Shown here in pieces: positions 7,128 to 14,650 of a DNA stretch of 64,000 nucleotides. Numbering within the stretch: position 1 is the stretch's first letter; each line of letters starts with the position of its first letter. Origin of the DNA: Ruminococcus flavefaciens (GTDB taxonomy: Bacteria > Bacillota > Clostridia > Oscillospirales > Ruminococcaceae); contig JAMPGO010000001.1 of assembly GCA_023663905.1 (NCBI GenBank), positions 575,348-639,347 of the forward strand. Direction: 5' to 3'. Made by a program: the position numbers and the translations under genes. Under the pieces are notes generated by a model. That model worked only from the letters and a program-made list of their open reading frames with translations, did not search any database and had not been told where the DNA came from.

Positions 7128-9392
7128 ATGTTTAAACGGATTTTTAGCTTTATTTTAACTGTGATGATACTGATTTCATCTAATGTTAATCTTTTTAATG
7201 TATATGGAGAAGAAGAACAGGTTGTATCAGTTCGGATACCTATATTATCGAATGTGATTCCTGATAAATATTTAACTGGATACTTATTTGACGACGGGTA
7301 TTTTATCTCAATAGATGATATTTGTAGGCTTACTCGTTCAACTTACGAAATATCTGACAATGAGATAACAATAAAACAGGGTATAAGAAGTATATTCTTA
7401 GATATAGAAAATAATACTATAAATTTTTCACCAGATGGAACAAATGTAGACTGTAAGATAGAAAAGTACAATGGAACTTATTTATTAAAGCCGTATAGTA
7501 TGTTAAAATTGTTATTTGCTTACTGCGATTATATTGCAAATACATTTATAATAAAAATGCCTGAATCTACTATTATGGAAGCAATAGACTTTGATTTATA
7601 TAATAATGTTCATTATCATATAGGAAGTGAAAAGCTGTCAACTTTTATAACTTTAGCAGGCAGTAGCATGTTTATGGATTTATTATCCAAAGGAACTGGA
7701 GCAATAAGTTTTGCATTTACTAAAGGAACAGATGAATATATGGAAAATTCCTTATATGAAATAGCAAAAGTAAATATATGTAATTATTCAGATGTGAAAG
7801 AATTTTCTAATAATTTAATAAATGAAAGAGTATATATTGCAGAAGAATTATTAAAAATTACAGACAGTACAAGAAAAGCATTTGAATATATATTAAAAGA
7901 TGAAAATATATTAAACAAATTATCAGATAAAATTGAAAAGTTAAATAATAGTGGAGAATTTGTTTCAATAATTAAATCAGCAGAAGAACTAATTAATAAT
8001 GACTTAAATTCATATTTATTATTAAAAGGAACTCTTACACATGAAAATCTTGATAATTTAGATATGAATCCTTATATAATAGATAGAGCAGAATATGTTT
8101 CAAAAGTTATGGAATCAAGGCTCTCTGCATACTGTAATGTAGGTGCAGACAAAATAAAAGAAAAATTATTTAATGATTGTATAGAAGAAATATTCAAAAA
8201 TATAGATAAAATACATGGTACAGATATGTTTTCTTTTCTTATGGCATATGATATTGGTACAAGTGTAACAAAAATACTTATGAATGACACATTTGAAGCG
8301 TATAAGTCTAATTTAAATGCTATATATTTATCTGAAATGCAAAATGATACTATAAAAGTAGCTAATCAAATATATGAATTAAATCGTAAAGAGTTCTTTA
8401 GTAATCCTGATAACATCAAAAGATTAATTGATATATATAGTTTATACGATAGAATTACTATAGCTATGTATGAAAATTTAAAAAAAGCTGATGATGAATT
8501 TAAAATGTTTGACAAGGATTTTTTAAATCAATTTGATGATTTTTGCAACAAATCGGCAGAAAATGCTTATAAATTATCATTATGCAATCCCGAAGATACT
8601 GTTTGTTCTTTAAAGCAATTTTCTGATTATTATAAAAACGATATATTTGATAAATCAAATATAACAGATAATAATTCAACCACTACAACTGTTGAAACTC
8701 CAATATATGAAGGCGATATAATAGATAGCGGAAATTGCGGAGCAGACGGCGATAATGTCAAATGGGAACTTTACGAGAACGGTACACTAAGAATTTATGG
8801 AACTGGTGATATAAAAAATTATAATTATTGTGGCACACCTTGGTATTATAGAAGAACAATAATAAATAACGCTATTATTGAAAATGGTATTACAAGTATT
8901 GGTTCAGAGACATTTGGAGATTGTGAAAAAATTATGTCAATTACAATTCCTAACAACGTTACAAGCATTGGCGAAAAAGCATTTCGTTTATGTAGAAGTC
9001 TTACATCATTAACAATCCCAAATAGTGTTACAAGCATTGGTTCTGAGGCGTTTTATAAATGTGACAATCTCAAATCAATAAAACTTCCTAATAGCATTAC
9101 AAAAATTTATTGGGGTACATTTAGTGGTTGTGAAAATCTGGAATCAATAATAATCCCAGATAGTGTTACAATCATTGAAATTGACGCATTTTATCTTTGT
9201 TATAATCTTAAAGCGATAACACTTCCTCATAGTATTACAAAAATTGGCGATAAAGCATTTTGGAGCTGTCATCTTGAAGATGTTTACTATACAGGAACAG
9301 AAGAACAATGGAATGCAATTTCTATAATTTCACCTGATTATGGTAATTATAATTTAACTAATGCAACAATTCACTATAACAGTATAAGCTAA
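7128..9392 (+). CDS. secreted protein: copper-amine-oxidase-N-like domain plus C-terminal LRR_5 (BspA-type) repeats
   Basis: 754 residues, start 2 bp after the previous stop behind AAAGGAGAG, so translation is coupled to the 5875 gene. A signal peptide (about 1-27) precedes a region like the copper amine oxidase N-terminal domain (GYFISIDDICRLTRSTYEIS, later YLLKPYSMLKLL), then a long alpha-helical region (about 150-520) unlike anything I know, a Thr-rich spacer, and from about 540 BspA/LRR_5 repeats (SIGxxAFxxCxxLxxxxIPxSVT) ending with YYTGTEEQWNAI. Proteins with LRR_5 repeats are usually surface adhesins or ligand binders. Very AT-rich. It lacks an obvious membrane anchor, so it may be released or held by its partner. 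Confidence 0.75.
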   Translation: MFKRIFSFILTVMILISSNVNLFNVYGEEEQVVSVRIPILSNVIPDKYLTGYLFDDGYFISIDDICRLTRSTYEISDNEITIKQGIRSIFLDIENNTINFSPDGTNVDCKIEKYNGTYLLKPYSMLKLLFAYCDYIANTFIIKMPESTIMEAIDFDLYNNVHYHIGSEKLSTFITLAGSSMFMDLLSKGTGAISFAFTKGTDEYMENSLYEIAKVNICNYSDVKEFSNNLINERVYIAEELLKITDSTRKAFEYILKDENILNKLSDKIEKLNNSGEFVSIIKSAEELINNDLNSYLLLKGTLTHENLDNLDMNPYIIDRAEYVSKVMESRLSAYCNVGADKIKEKLFNDCIEEIFKNIDKIHGTDMFSFLMAYDIGTSVTKILMNDTFEAYKSNLNAIYLSEMQNDTIKVANQIYELNRKEFFSNPDNIKRLIDIYSLYDRITIAMYENLKKADDEFKMFDKDFLNQFDDFCNKSAENAYKLSLCNPEDTVCSLKQFSDYYKNDIFDKSNITDNNSTTTTVETPIYEGDIIDSGNCGADGDNVKWELYENGTLRIYGTGDIKNYNYCGTPWYYRRTIINNAIIENGITSIGSETFGDCEKIMSITIPNNVTSIGEKAFRLCRSLTSLTIPNSVTSIGSEAFYKCDNLKSIKLPNSITKIYWGTFSGCENLESIIIPDSVTIIEIDAFYLCYNLKAITLPHSITKIGDKAFWSCHLEDVYYTGTEEQWNAISIISPDYGNYNLTNATIHYNSIS

Positions 9393-9463
9393 ACTAAAAT
9401 CAACATTTACGAAATATTAACAAACTAATCCTAACCCCCTAAACTAAAAATATTCAAAAAAAG

Positions 9464-9499
9464 TCCGTTATGTTCTTGGCAAAACATAACGGATTTTTT
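9464..9499. terminator. bidirectional terminator between convergent operons
   Basis: TCCGTTATGTT (9464-9474) pairs perfectly with AACATAACGGA (9483-9493) across 8 nt, with A and T tracts on the two sides. It separates the surface operon (+) from the M48/ATPase/relaxation block (-). Confidence 0.88.
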
Positions 9500-9531
9500 G
9501 AATTTAGTTTATTAAGGGGTTAAGGAAAACT

Positions 9532-10422
9532 TTACTTCATAGCTTCGTCAAGTATTTCAAGTTTCTTAATTCTTAGGGTAATACGTGGGTGACTTGCAAT
9601 CATCTTTTGAATTATGGAGCTGTTATCACCTAATGAAATTTTTTCAAGCAGATATAATGCCTCAATCATATCACTGTCATATCCTAACATATATGAAAAC
9701 TTATCGGCTCTAAATTCAGTTTTACGGCTGTTTATTGATAAAATCACCTGAAAACCGAAACTCATAAGCCATATACAGAACTCAAAATACAGCTTAAACA
9801 GGAACATGAAAGCGGAAAATATACTGTGTTTTCCTGTCAATGTACTTTGTAGCCATTCAAAGAAAAGCAAACACAATCTTGCAAGCAGTACAAATATTGA
9901 AAAAATGCCGTTGCCGATTATAGCATATATATAAGCCATTGTATCGCCGTGTACAATATGTGCTATTTCATGGGCTATAACTGCTTTCAGTTCATCTTCT
10001 GTAAATGTATTCATAGCCCCCTTTGTAACTGCAACTGTATTTCTTCCCAATGCTATGGCATTTACTGTCATGTTGTCTATTACACAAACTTCAATTTCCA
10101 TGAGATTATCATATTTTTCTTTTACACGTTCATAAACCTCATCAAATAATGGCTGTAGATATTCTTTTTCCCGATTTGTTTCAAGCGGTCGTACTCTGTT
10201 CAGAAGTCGCAAAAGTTTTTCGCTCAACGGACTTAATGCTATAATAATTGAAACATTATAAACAATAAATACAATCAAAAAAATTTTAAATGTACCGCCT
10301 AACAGAAGTGAAGAAATCAGATAATAGAACAGTGAACACACAAGGTAAACAGGATTATTCTTCCAAAAAGCCCAAAGAAAATCCGCATTTTTATTAATAT
10401 TATCAACTAATCTGTCAATCAT
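9532..10422 (-). CDS. membrane M48-family zinc metallopeptidase (HtpX/Ste24-like)
   Basis: 296 residues, start behind AGGAGG. Two N-terminal membrane helices (about 25-62), a cytoplasmic catalytic region with His151-Glu-x-x-His155 (AHEIAHIVHGD) and the third zinc ligand Glu236 in TEFRAD, and further helices between them, as in HtpX. The family degrades misfolded or specific membrane proteins. It is 11 bp downstream of the VirD4/TraG-like ATPase gene, so it is probably cotranscribed; an M48 protease in such a block is unusual. It may tune the transfer apparatus or the host envelope; nothing in the sequence tells which. Confidence 0.85.
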   Translation of the reverse strand: MIDRLVDNINKNADFLWAFWKNNPVYLVCSLFYYLISSLLLGGTFKIFLIVFIVYNVSIIIALSPLSEKLLRLLNRVRPLETNREKEYLQPLFDEVYERVKEKYDNLMEIEVCVIDNMTVNAIALGRNTVAVTKGAMNTFTEDELKAVIAHEIAHIVHGDTMAYIYAIIGNGIFSIFVLLARLCLLFFEWLQSTLTGKHSIFSAFMFLFKLYFEFCIWLMSFGFQVILSINSRKTEFRADKFSYMLGYDSDMIEALYLLEKISLGDNSSIIQKMIASHPRITLRIKKLEILDEAMK

Positions 10423-10433
10423 AATAAGTCCTC

Positions 10434-11822
10434 CTAAAACGGCTTATTAACCTTGATTTTACTGTGAAAATATTCATCTCTTGACAGAAAAATCCCGTCT
10501 CCTGTCTGCAATATTTTTATGTCATCAGGGTGATACAAAAATTCTCGTACATTTCTTGCTGAACCTAAGCCCGTCTGCGTTACATCAAGTCCTTTTTGCT
10601 GTAACTGATAAGTCACGTCCATAGTCTGCCTTGTACCTAAGATATTAGCCCAGTTTTCAGCGTTTATTGCACTGTTCTGACGTAATACAAGATAATTATT
10701 GCAGTTTTCAATAATCTGTTGTGTAAAATTTTCATCTTCCGCACTTGCAAGGTCTGAAAGACTTTGAGTTGCAAGAACACAAGTCACATTTGCACTTCTT
10801 GACTTATTCACAATATCAATAAGTGTTTTTGAAGCATAAACATTTATTTCATCAAATAAGAAAAAAGTTCGGTTGCCGTTCTGAAAACGCTGACTTATAG
10901 CTTTTTTACTGTCAATCAGAACCAATCTGCCAAAAGCAGGCGATATTTCGGGATATATAAGCGGATTAAGAATAAATAAAATAATTGCTTTTTCATGTAA
11001 TGCTGTTGCAATGTCAATTCCGTCATCTGAAAAAATTTCTCCTAATTCACTTTCTGCAATGGTTGAAAATCGTGCAATTGAATGTTCAGCAATTTTTCCC
11101 GAAGTTTTGGCAATTTCAAGATTTTCTAAATGCTTTTCTTTGGAAATCCTTTTTTCTTTTACTAACTGCATAGATAATTCAGAAAATTTATCAAGTTCCA
11201 TATTTTTTACAATAGTTCTGAAAGACAGCGGAATTTCTGCTTTGTTCATCAACAAAATCAGTCGCTGTAAATAGCGTTCCGCATTGACCTTGTAATGTTC
11301 TTCTGACCAGTCTGTCATATTAATAAGCATATCTTTTGCAATTGTGGGAGAAGTATTGCAAAATGGGTTGTATGTATCTGATAAAGACGGATTTGTTAAA
11401 TTAATGCAGTAAATTTTCTTGTGATATTTCTTGTTTAATTGTGTTATAACATCTAAAATACTTCCTTTACCTGTATCACCTTTTCCGTCGATTATAAGCA
11501 TAGGAAAATCCTTTTTTATGGAGTTCTGCATATAATTGCTTAGTGCAACAGTTTTACCGCTGCCAGTTGTCCCGCAAATAAAAATATGCTTTGCATTATC
11601 AGGTGAAAACACTGGTTTTCTGCCTTTATACCCTAATAATGTGGAATTGGCTTCACTAAGATTTTTCTGTTTCATTTTATATTTTCTCCTCTTTAAATCA
11701 CGGCGAAAATTGAATAGTTTTCTTGTAATGGCATTTCTTCTGTACTCAATAAAAATATAAATAATCGGGACTGTAAAAACCACAATTTTTATAATCAACA
11801 TATATTTTTGCATTCCGTTCAT
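10434..11822 (-). CDS. VirD4/TraG-like type IV coupling ATPase
   Basis: 462 residues. One N-terminal membrane helix (about 8-26) is followed by a basic stretch and a RecA-like P-loop domain: Walker A GTTGSGKT (84-91), LIIDGKGD, Walker B-like FFLFDEIN (about 319-326), and a TraM-recognition-type region (SRSANVTCVLATQSLSDL). Coupling proteins of this family pump or recruit relaxase-DNA complexes to a secretion channel. The start is uncertain: ATG 11822 lacks a Shine-Dalgarno, and GAGGTG 23 nt upstream fits better an overlapping 30-codon GTG ORF, possibly a leader peptide. No VirB4/VirB6 partners are in the element, so it would need a helper channel or do another DNA-related job. Confidence 0.8.
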   Translation of the reverse strand: MNGMQKYMLIIKIVVFTVPIIYIFIEYRRNAITRKLFNFRRDLKRRKYKMKQKNLSEANSTLLGYKGRKPVFSPDNAKHIFICGTTGSGKTVALSNYMQNSIKKDFPMLIIDGKGDTGKGSILDVITQLNKKYHKKIYCINLTNPSLSDTYNPFCNTSPTIAKDMLINMTDWSEEHYKVNAERYLQRLILLMNKAEIPLSFRTIVKNMELDKFSELSMQLVKEKRISKEKHLENLEIAKTSGKIAEHSIARFSTIAESELGEIFSDDGIDIATALHEKAIILFILNPLIYPEISPAFGRLVLIDSKKAISQRFQNGNRTFFLFDEINVYASKTLIDIVNKSRSANVTCVLATQSLSDLASAEDENFTQQIIENCNNYLVLRQNSAINAENWANILGTRQTMDVTYQLQQKGLDVTQTGLGSARNVREFLYHPDDIKILQTGDGIFLSRDEYFHSKIKVNKPF

Positions 11823-11916
11823 AAAGACGAAAAATCACTTTTTATCACCTCAAATCTTTTAATTGCTATAATATATTCCATAAAATCAAGTTTAATGATA
11901 CAAGCTGTAAAATTTA

Positions 11917-12561
11917 TTATTTTAATTTATTCAGATAGTCAGTTATTTTTTGCAGGGAATAAATTTTTATATTGTCATAATATCTTTTGCTGTCATTCAG
12001 TATTTGTAAAATTCCTGTCTGATAATTCGGTACTACCCATATTTGTGTATCATACTCCATGAAATTATCTTTGATAATATTTAACAAACGATTTTTAGCT
12101 TTCTTGGTTAATTCAACTTCCACACAATAGGTTAATTCATCTTTGGTAAAAATAAAATCTGGTCTGTGTCTGCGTATTCCGAAGCCGTCCAACTGGTGAA
12201 GCTGTTTTTCCGTTGTGATATTCTGTAGTGATACATTTTCGTTTTTGATAAAATAAATTGCCGTGTCTAAAACTGTTCTGTCGTGTACGATTTGTTCAAT
12301 CTTTACTTTTTCCGTACCTGTTCCAACTTGTATCAACGACTTGCCTTTGGCTGTCAAAAAATAAATGCTCGGCACTCCGTATAAATATTTTCTGCGTTCT
12401 ATGTACTCGGCTTCCGTTAAAATCTTCAATCTTCTGTCTGTGGCTCTTTGTCCTGAAAATCCTGCTAAAAATCTTATGTGTCTGCTTCCGCACGCTCTCC
12501 ACCTGTCTATCTCTCTTAAAATCAACTCGTCTCTCTCGGTCACTCTCAACTGTTCCACCAC
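11917..12561 (-). CDS. replication-relaxation family protein (winged-helix plus nuclease-like domain)
   Basis: 214 residues with a GTG start behind AGGTG. The N-terminus (VTERDELILREIDRWRACGS) is a winged-helix, typical of the Replic_Relax family found on plasmids and integrative elements. The C-terminal half (PDFIFTKDELTYCVEVELTKKAKNR) has the D…ExE…K pattern of a restriction-endonuclease-like fold. Family members are thought to act in plasmid mobilisation or replication; biochemical proof is thin. First gene of the minus-strand block (94 bp upstream of the ATPase). The nested inverted repeats at 12550-12809 overlap its start, which suggests that it binds or nicks there. Confidence 0.7.
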   Translation of the reverse strand: MVEQLRVTERDELILREIDRWRACGSRHIRFLAGFSGQRATDRRLKILTEAEYIERRKYLYGVPSIYFLTAKGKSLIQVGTGTEKVKIEQIVHDRTVLDTAIYFIKNENVSLQNITTEKQLHQLDGFGIRRHRPDFIFTKDELTYCVEVELTKKAKNRLLNIIKDNFMEYDTQIWVVPNYQTGILQILNDSKRYYDNIKIYSLQKITDYLNKLK

Positions 12562-12809
12562 CTATCTGATATATAATAATTAATAAAAATAAATAAAATA
12601 ATAAATAACTCTGTAACTGCGCTGTGTTTCAAATATAATTTATTATATGTATTGCACGATGTTATTGTGGGGTCTCGTATGAAATAGGAGACCCCACAAT
12701 AACTTCAGCAATTGAAATTCAGCGCAGTTACGGAGGTTTTATTTACGTTCTTATTTTTATGCTGTGTCTTTTGTGATTAGAACACTTTTGTTATGGGGTG
12801 GTGGAACAG
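12550..12809. repeat. three concentric perfect inverted repeats: candidate oriT or origin
   Basis: Outer pair 12550-12562/12797-12809 (GGTGGTGGAACAG), middle pair 12613-12624/12720-12731 (GTAACTGCGCTG), inner pair 12661-12676/12688-12703 (GTTATTGTGGGGTCTC with an 11-nt loop). All are perfect and centred near 12672-12682. This fills most of the 311-bp gap between the relaxation gene and the serine recombinase and has no ORF of its own. The inner hairpin lacks a T-tract, so it is not a usual terminator. The outer copy contains the GTG start region of the relaxation gene. Confidence 0.65.
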
Positions 12810-12820
12810 GTAAAGACATA

Positions 12821-12860
12821 AAAAATGCTATTATAACAATTAAATTATAACAGCATTTTT
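12821..12860 (-). terminator. terminator of the serine recombinase gene
   Basis: AAAAATGCTATTATAA (12821-12836) pairs with 12845-12860 with one mismatch across 8 nt. It lies 12 bp beyond the recombinase stop, with A/T tracts for both strands. Confidence 0.8.
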
Positions 12861-12872
12861 ATAGTTAAATAA

Positions 12873-14357
12873 TTAATCTGTATGAAATTTTATGTCTGTA
12901 ATTTTTGCAATACCTTTTCTGCTGTTTACCTTTTCATTTACAATCACAATTTTGTCAACAAATTTAAGTAAAAACAATCTCTTTTCTGCATTAGTAAGAA
13001 ACGTCCAGTTTTCTTTAAGACTTTTAATAATATCCTCTCTTTTGATTATCATTTCTTCCGTATCTTCTTCAATGTCGGAAATCTCCGCAAGCTGTTCAAG
13101 AATTTTGTGCTTTTCGGTTTCAATATAATCTTTTAACTGAATATATCTTTCAAACTCCAGCTTATCATCAACATAGGAGCTGAGAATTTCTTTCTCCTTG
13201 TTTTCAAGGTTCTTCAACTGGTTATTCAGCTTTTCAATAAGTCTTCTGTTATTATCTTTGGACTTTCTGCTTTCTTCAAGCTGAATTTCAGCCATAGCGG
13301 AAAAATCTTCAATCTGTTCAATGTATGCTAAAAAAGCAGTTTCAACATTCTTTTGAGAAATATTGCTTGCACTGCAAGTCTTGCGTATGTAATTACTGCA
13401 ACGATAAGCGCTTTTAAATATTTTTTCTCCGCTTTTCTTAATATAATAATCATCATGAACTACAAGCTTTGCTCCACATTTTTCACAAAATAAGAAGCCG
13501 GAAAAATAATTTTCCTCTTTTGGTCTTTTGGTATAATTTTTTATTGATATTTTACTAATTAAATTCTGCGTTTCTTCATATAAGTCTTCTGAAATTATGG
13601 GTTCATGATTTCCTTGTACTTCAAAATTTCTTTCCTCGTCTTTTGTCGCATATCTTACTTTTCCTATGTAATTGCAGTTAGTAAGCATATTTTTTATACC
13701 TCGTGCAGTCCATACGGCGTTTTCCTTTGTGGGAATATGTCGCTCGTTAAGGTTCTTGGCAATATCAAGAAATGCCATTCCCTGATTTACAAACATATCA
13801 AAAACTTCCCTTACAATAACGGCTTCTTTTTCATTAATTTTCTGTATTTTATCTCCTACATATTTGTCATATCCATAACTTGCCGTTCTTGTGCAAAGGC
13901 TGTAACCCTCTTTAACTTTGCGTTCAAATCCTAACTTGGTTCTTTCAACGATGTTTTCTCTTTCAAACTCGGCAAAAATACCAATTATCTTAATAAACAT
14001 ACGTCCCGACGGTGTTTGCGTGTCAATACTCTCGCACAAAGAGTTAAAAGCACAATTGTACTCATTGAACAGATTAATTAAATATATTAAATCTGCCGTA
14101 CTTCTTGTGAGACGGTCAATTTTGAAAATCAGCACATTTTTCACAAGTCCTTTTTTTATGTCATTGATAAGTTCATTAATCTGCGGACGGTCTGTAATGT
14201 TCTTTCCGCTGATACCTTCATCAATGTAAATCTTGTGAATTGACCAGTCCTTAATCCTTGCATAGTCCTTGAGTTTCTGTTCCTGAGCCCTGATTGAGAA
14301 GCCCTCTTTTGCCTGTTCTTCCGTTGATACTCTTACATAAATACCTGTTTCCAACAT
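12873..14357 (-). CDS. large serine recombinase, probable integrase/excisionase of the feoB element
   Basis: 494 residues. The resolvase catalytic domain (1-150) has nucleophile Ser11 (YVRVSTEEQ) and KIDRLTR; then the recombinase domain (about 165-270, ARGIKNMLTNCNYIGKVRY), a zinc ribbon (CEKCGAK … CSNYIRKTC), a long coiled coil (about 360-430) and a C-terminal tail. This is the TnpX/TndX/phage-integrase architecture. It is the gene closest to the right end (279 bp from attR), as expected for the enzyme that joins attP to attB. The quasi-palindromic junctions with a tiny shared core also fit serine rather than tyrosine chemistry. It is coupled to a 42-residue ORF. Confidence 0.92.
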   Translation of the reverse strand: MLETGIYVRVSTEEQAKEGFSIRAQEQKLKDYARIKDWSIHKIYIDEGISGKNITDRPQINELINDIKKGLVKNVLIFKIDRLTRSTADLIYLINLFNEYNCAFNSLCESIDTQTPSGRMFIKIIGIFAEFERENIVERTKLGFERKVKEGYSLCTRTASYGYDKYVGDKIQKINEKEAVIVREVFDMFVNQGMAFLDIAKNLNERHIPTKENAVWTARGIKNMLTNCNYIGKVRYATKDEERNFEVQGNHEPIISEDLYEETQNLISKISIKNYTKRPKEENYFSGFLFCEKCGAKLVVHDDYYIKKSGEKIFKSAYRCSNYIRKTCSASNISQKNVETAFLAYIEQIEDFSAMAEIQLEESRKSKDNNRRLIEKLNNQLKNLENKEKEILSSYVDDKLEFERYIQLKDYIETEKHKILEQLAEISDIEEDTEEMIIKREDIIKSLKENWTFLTNAEKRLFLLKFVDKIVIVNEKVNSRKGIAKITDIKFHTD

Positions 14358-14372
14358 GATAAATCGCTCCTA

Positions 14373-14501
14373 TCATTGATTTTTGATAGTGGATTTATTC
14401 AATTCTGTTTTCTTTCGTGGAATAGACGTTTTTAAGAAGAAGTTTAACATCTTGATTTGTAACTCTTTCGGAATTACTATCTTCTTTTGCTCGTTTTCCA
14501 T
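14373..14501 (-). CDS. 42-residue small protein upstream of the serine recombinase
   Basis: ATG at 14501 follows GAGGTGAG; the frame reads MENEQKKIVIPKELQIKMLN and stays open to TGA at 14373-14375, 15 bp before the recombinase ATG. It is basic, with no membrane helix. IVIPKELQIKMLNFFL could be a short helix or a ribbon-helix-helix-like start. A good ribosome binding site and tight linkage argue that it is translated; it may be a directionality or regulatory factor, or a coupling leader. No known family is recognised. Confidence 0.6.
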   Translation of the reverse strand: MENEQKKIVIPKELQIKMLNFFLKTSIPRKKTELNKSTIKNQ

Positions 14502-14573
14502 ATCTCACCTCAAATACTTTATTATTTTAAAATCATATTTGACATTAAGATATTTATTCCGTGAATTAAAAAG

Positions 14574-14613
14574 AAATGCAAAAAGCAGGTGTTTTTCCGT
14601 ACTTTTTGCATTT
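14574..14613. terminator. hairpin at the right end of the element
   Basis: AAATGCAAAAAG (14574-14585) pairs perfectly with CTTTTTGCATTT (14602-14613) over a 16-nt loop. It lies 25 bp before the right junction and could stop transcripts leaving the element toward feoB, or form part of the attP arm region. Confidence 0.5.
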
Positions 14614-14625
14614 TCGGTTTTTGTT

Positions 14626-14650
14626 ATATCCAGTCATGGCTATATTCTTC
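14626..14650 (+). other. attR: right junction of the feoB element
   Basis: Element sequence TATATCCAGTC changes to feoB sequence GGCTATATTC at ATG 14636-14638. See attL for the reconstructed attB and attP. Confidence 0.7.

Larger units (their letters stand above)
4099..14638. mobile_element. integrated genetic element of about 10.5 kb inside feoB
   Basis: Bounds come from the exact break and resumption of FeoB homology: the left half ends …CTTCCGCCTATG (4098) and the right half resumes ATGGCTATATTC (ATG at 14636-14638). Joining them at the shared ATG gives one open FeoB of about 609 residues. Content: tyrosine recombinase, two surface proteins, M48 protease, VirD4/TraG-like ATPase, replication-relaxation protein, a large serine recombinase and a 42-residue ORF next to the right end. 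The interior is much more AT-rich than the flanks, which indicates recent transfer. No relaxase of the common MOB families and no complete type IV secretion set is seen, so an integrative mobilizable element is more likely than a self-transmissible one. Confidence 0.88.

Noticed and set aside
12661-12703. Rho-independent terminator
   Set aside because: Perfect stem but no T-tract on either strand, and it sits upstream of a gene start.
13605-13934. Plus-strand ORFs of about 100 codons within the serine recombinase gene
   Set aside because: Antisense shadows with no ribosome site and unnatural composition. The same holds for other opposite-strand frames inside known genes, for example at 2634-3065, 16239-16688 and 36345-36986.
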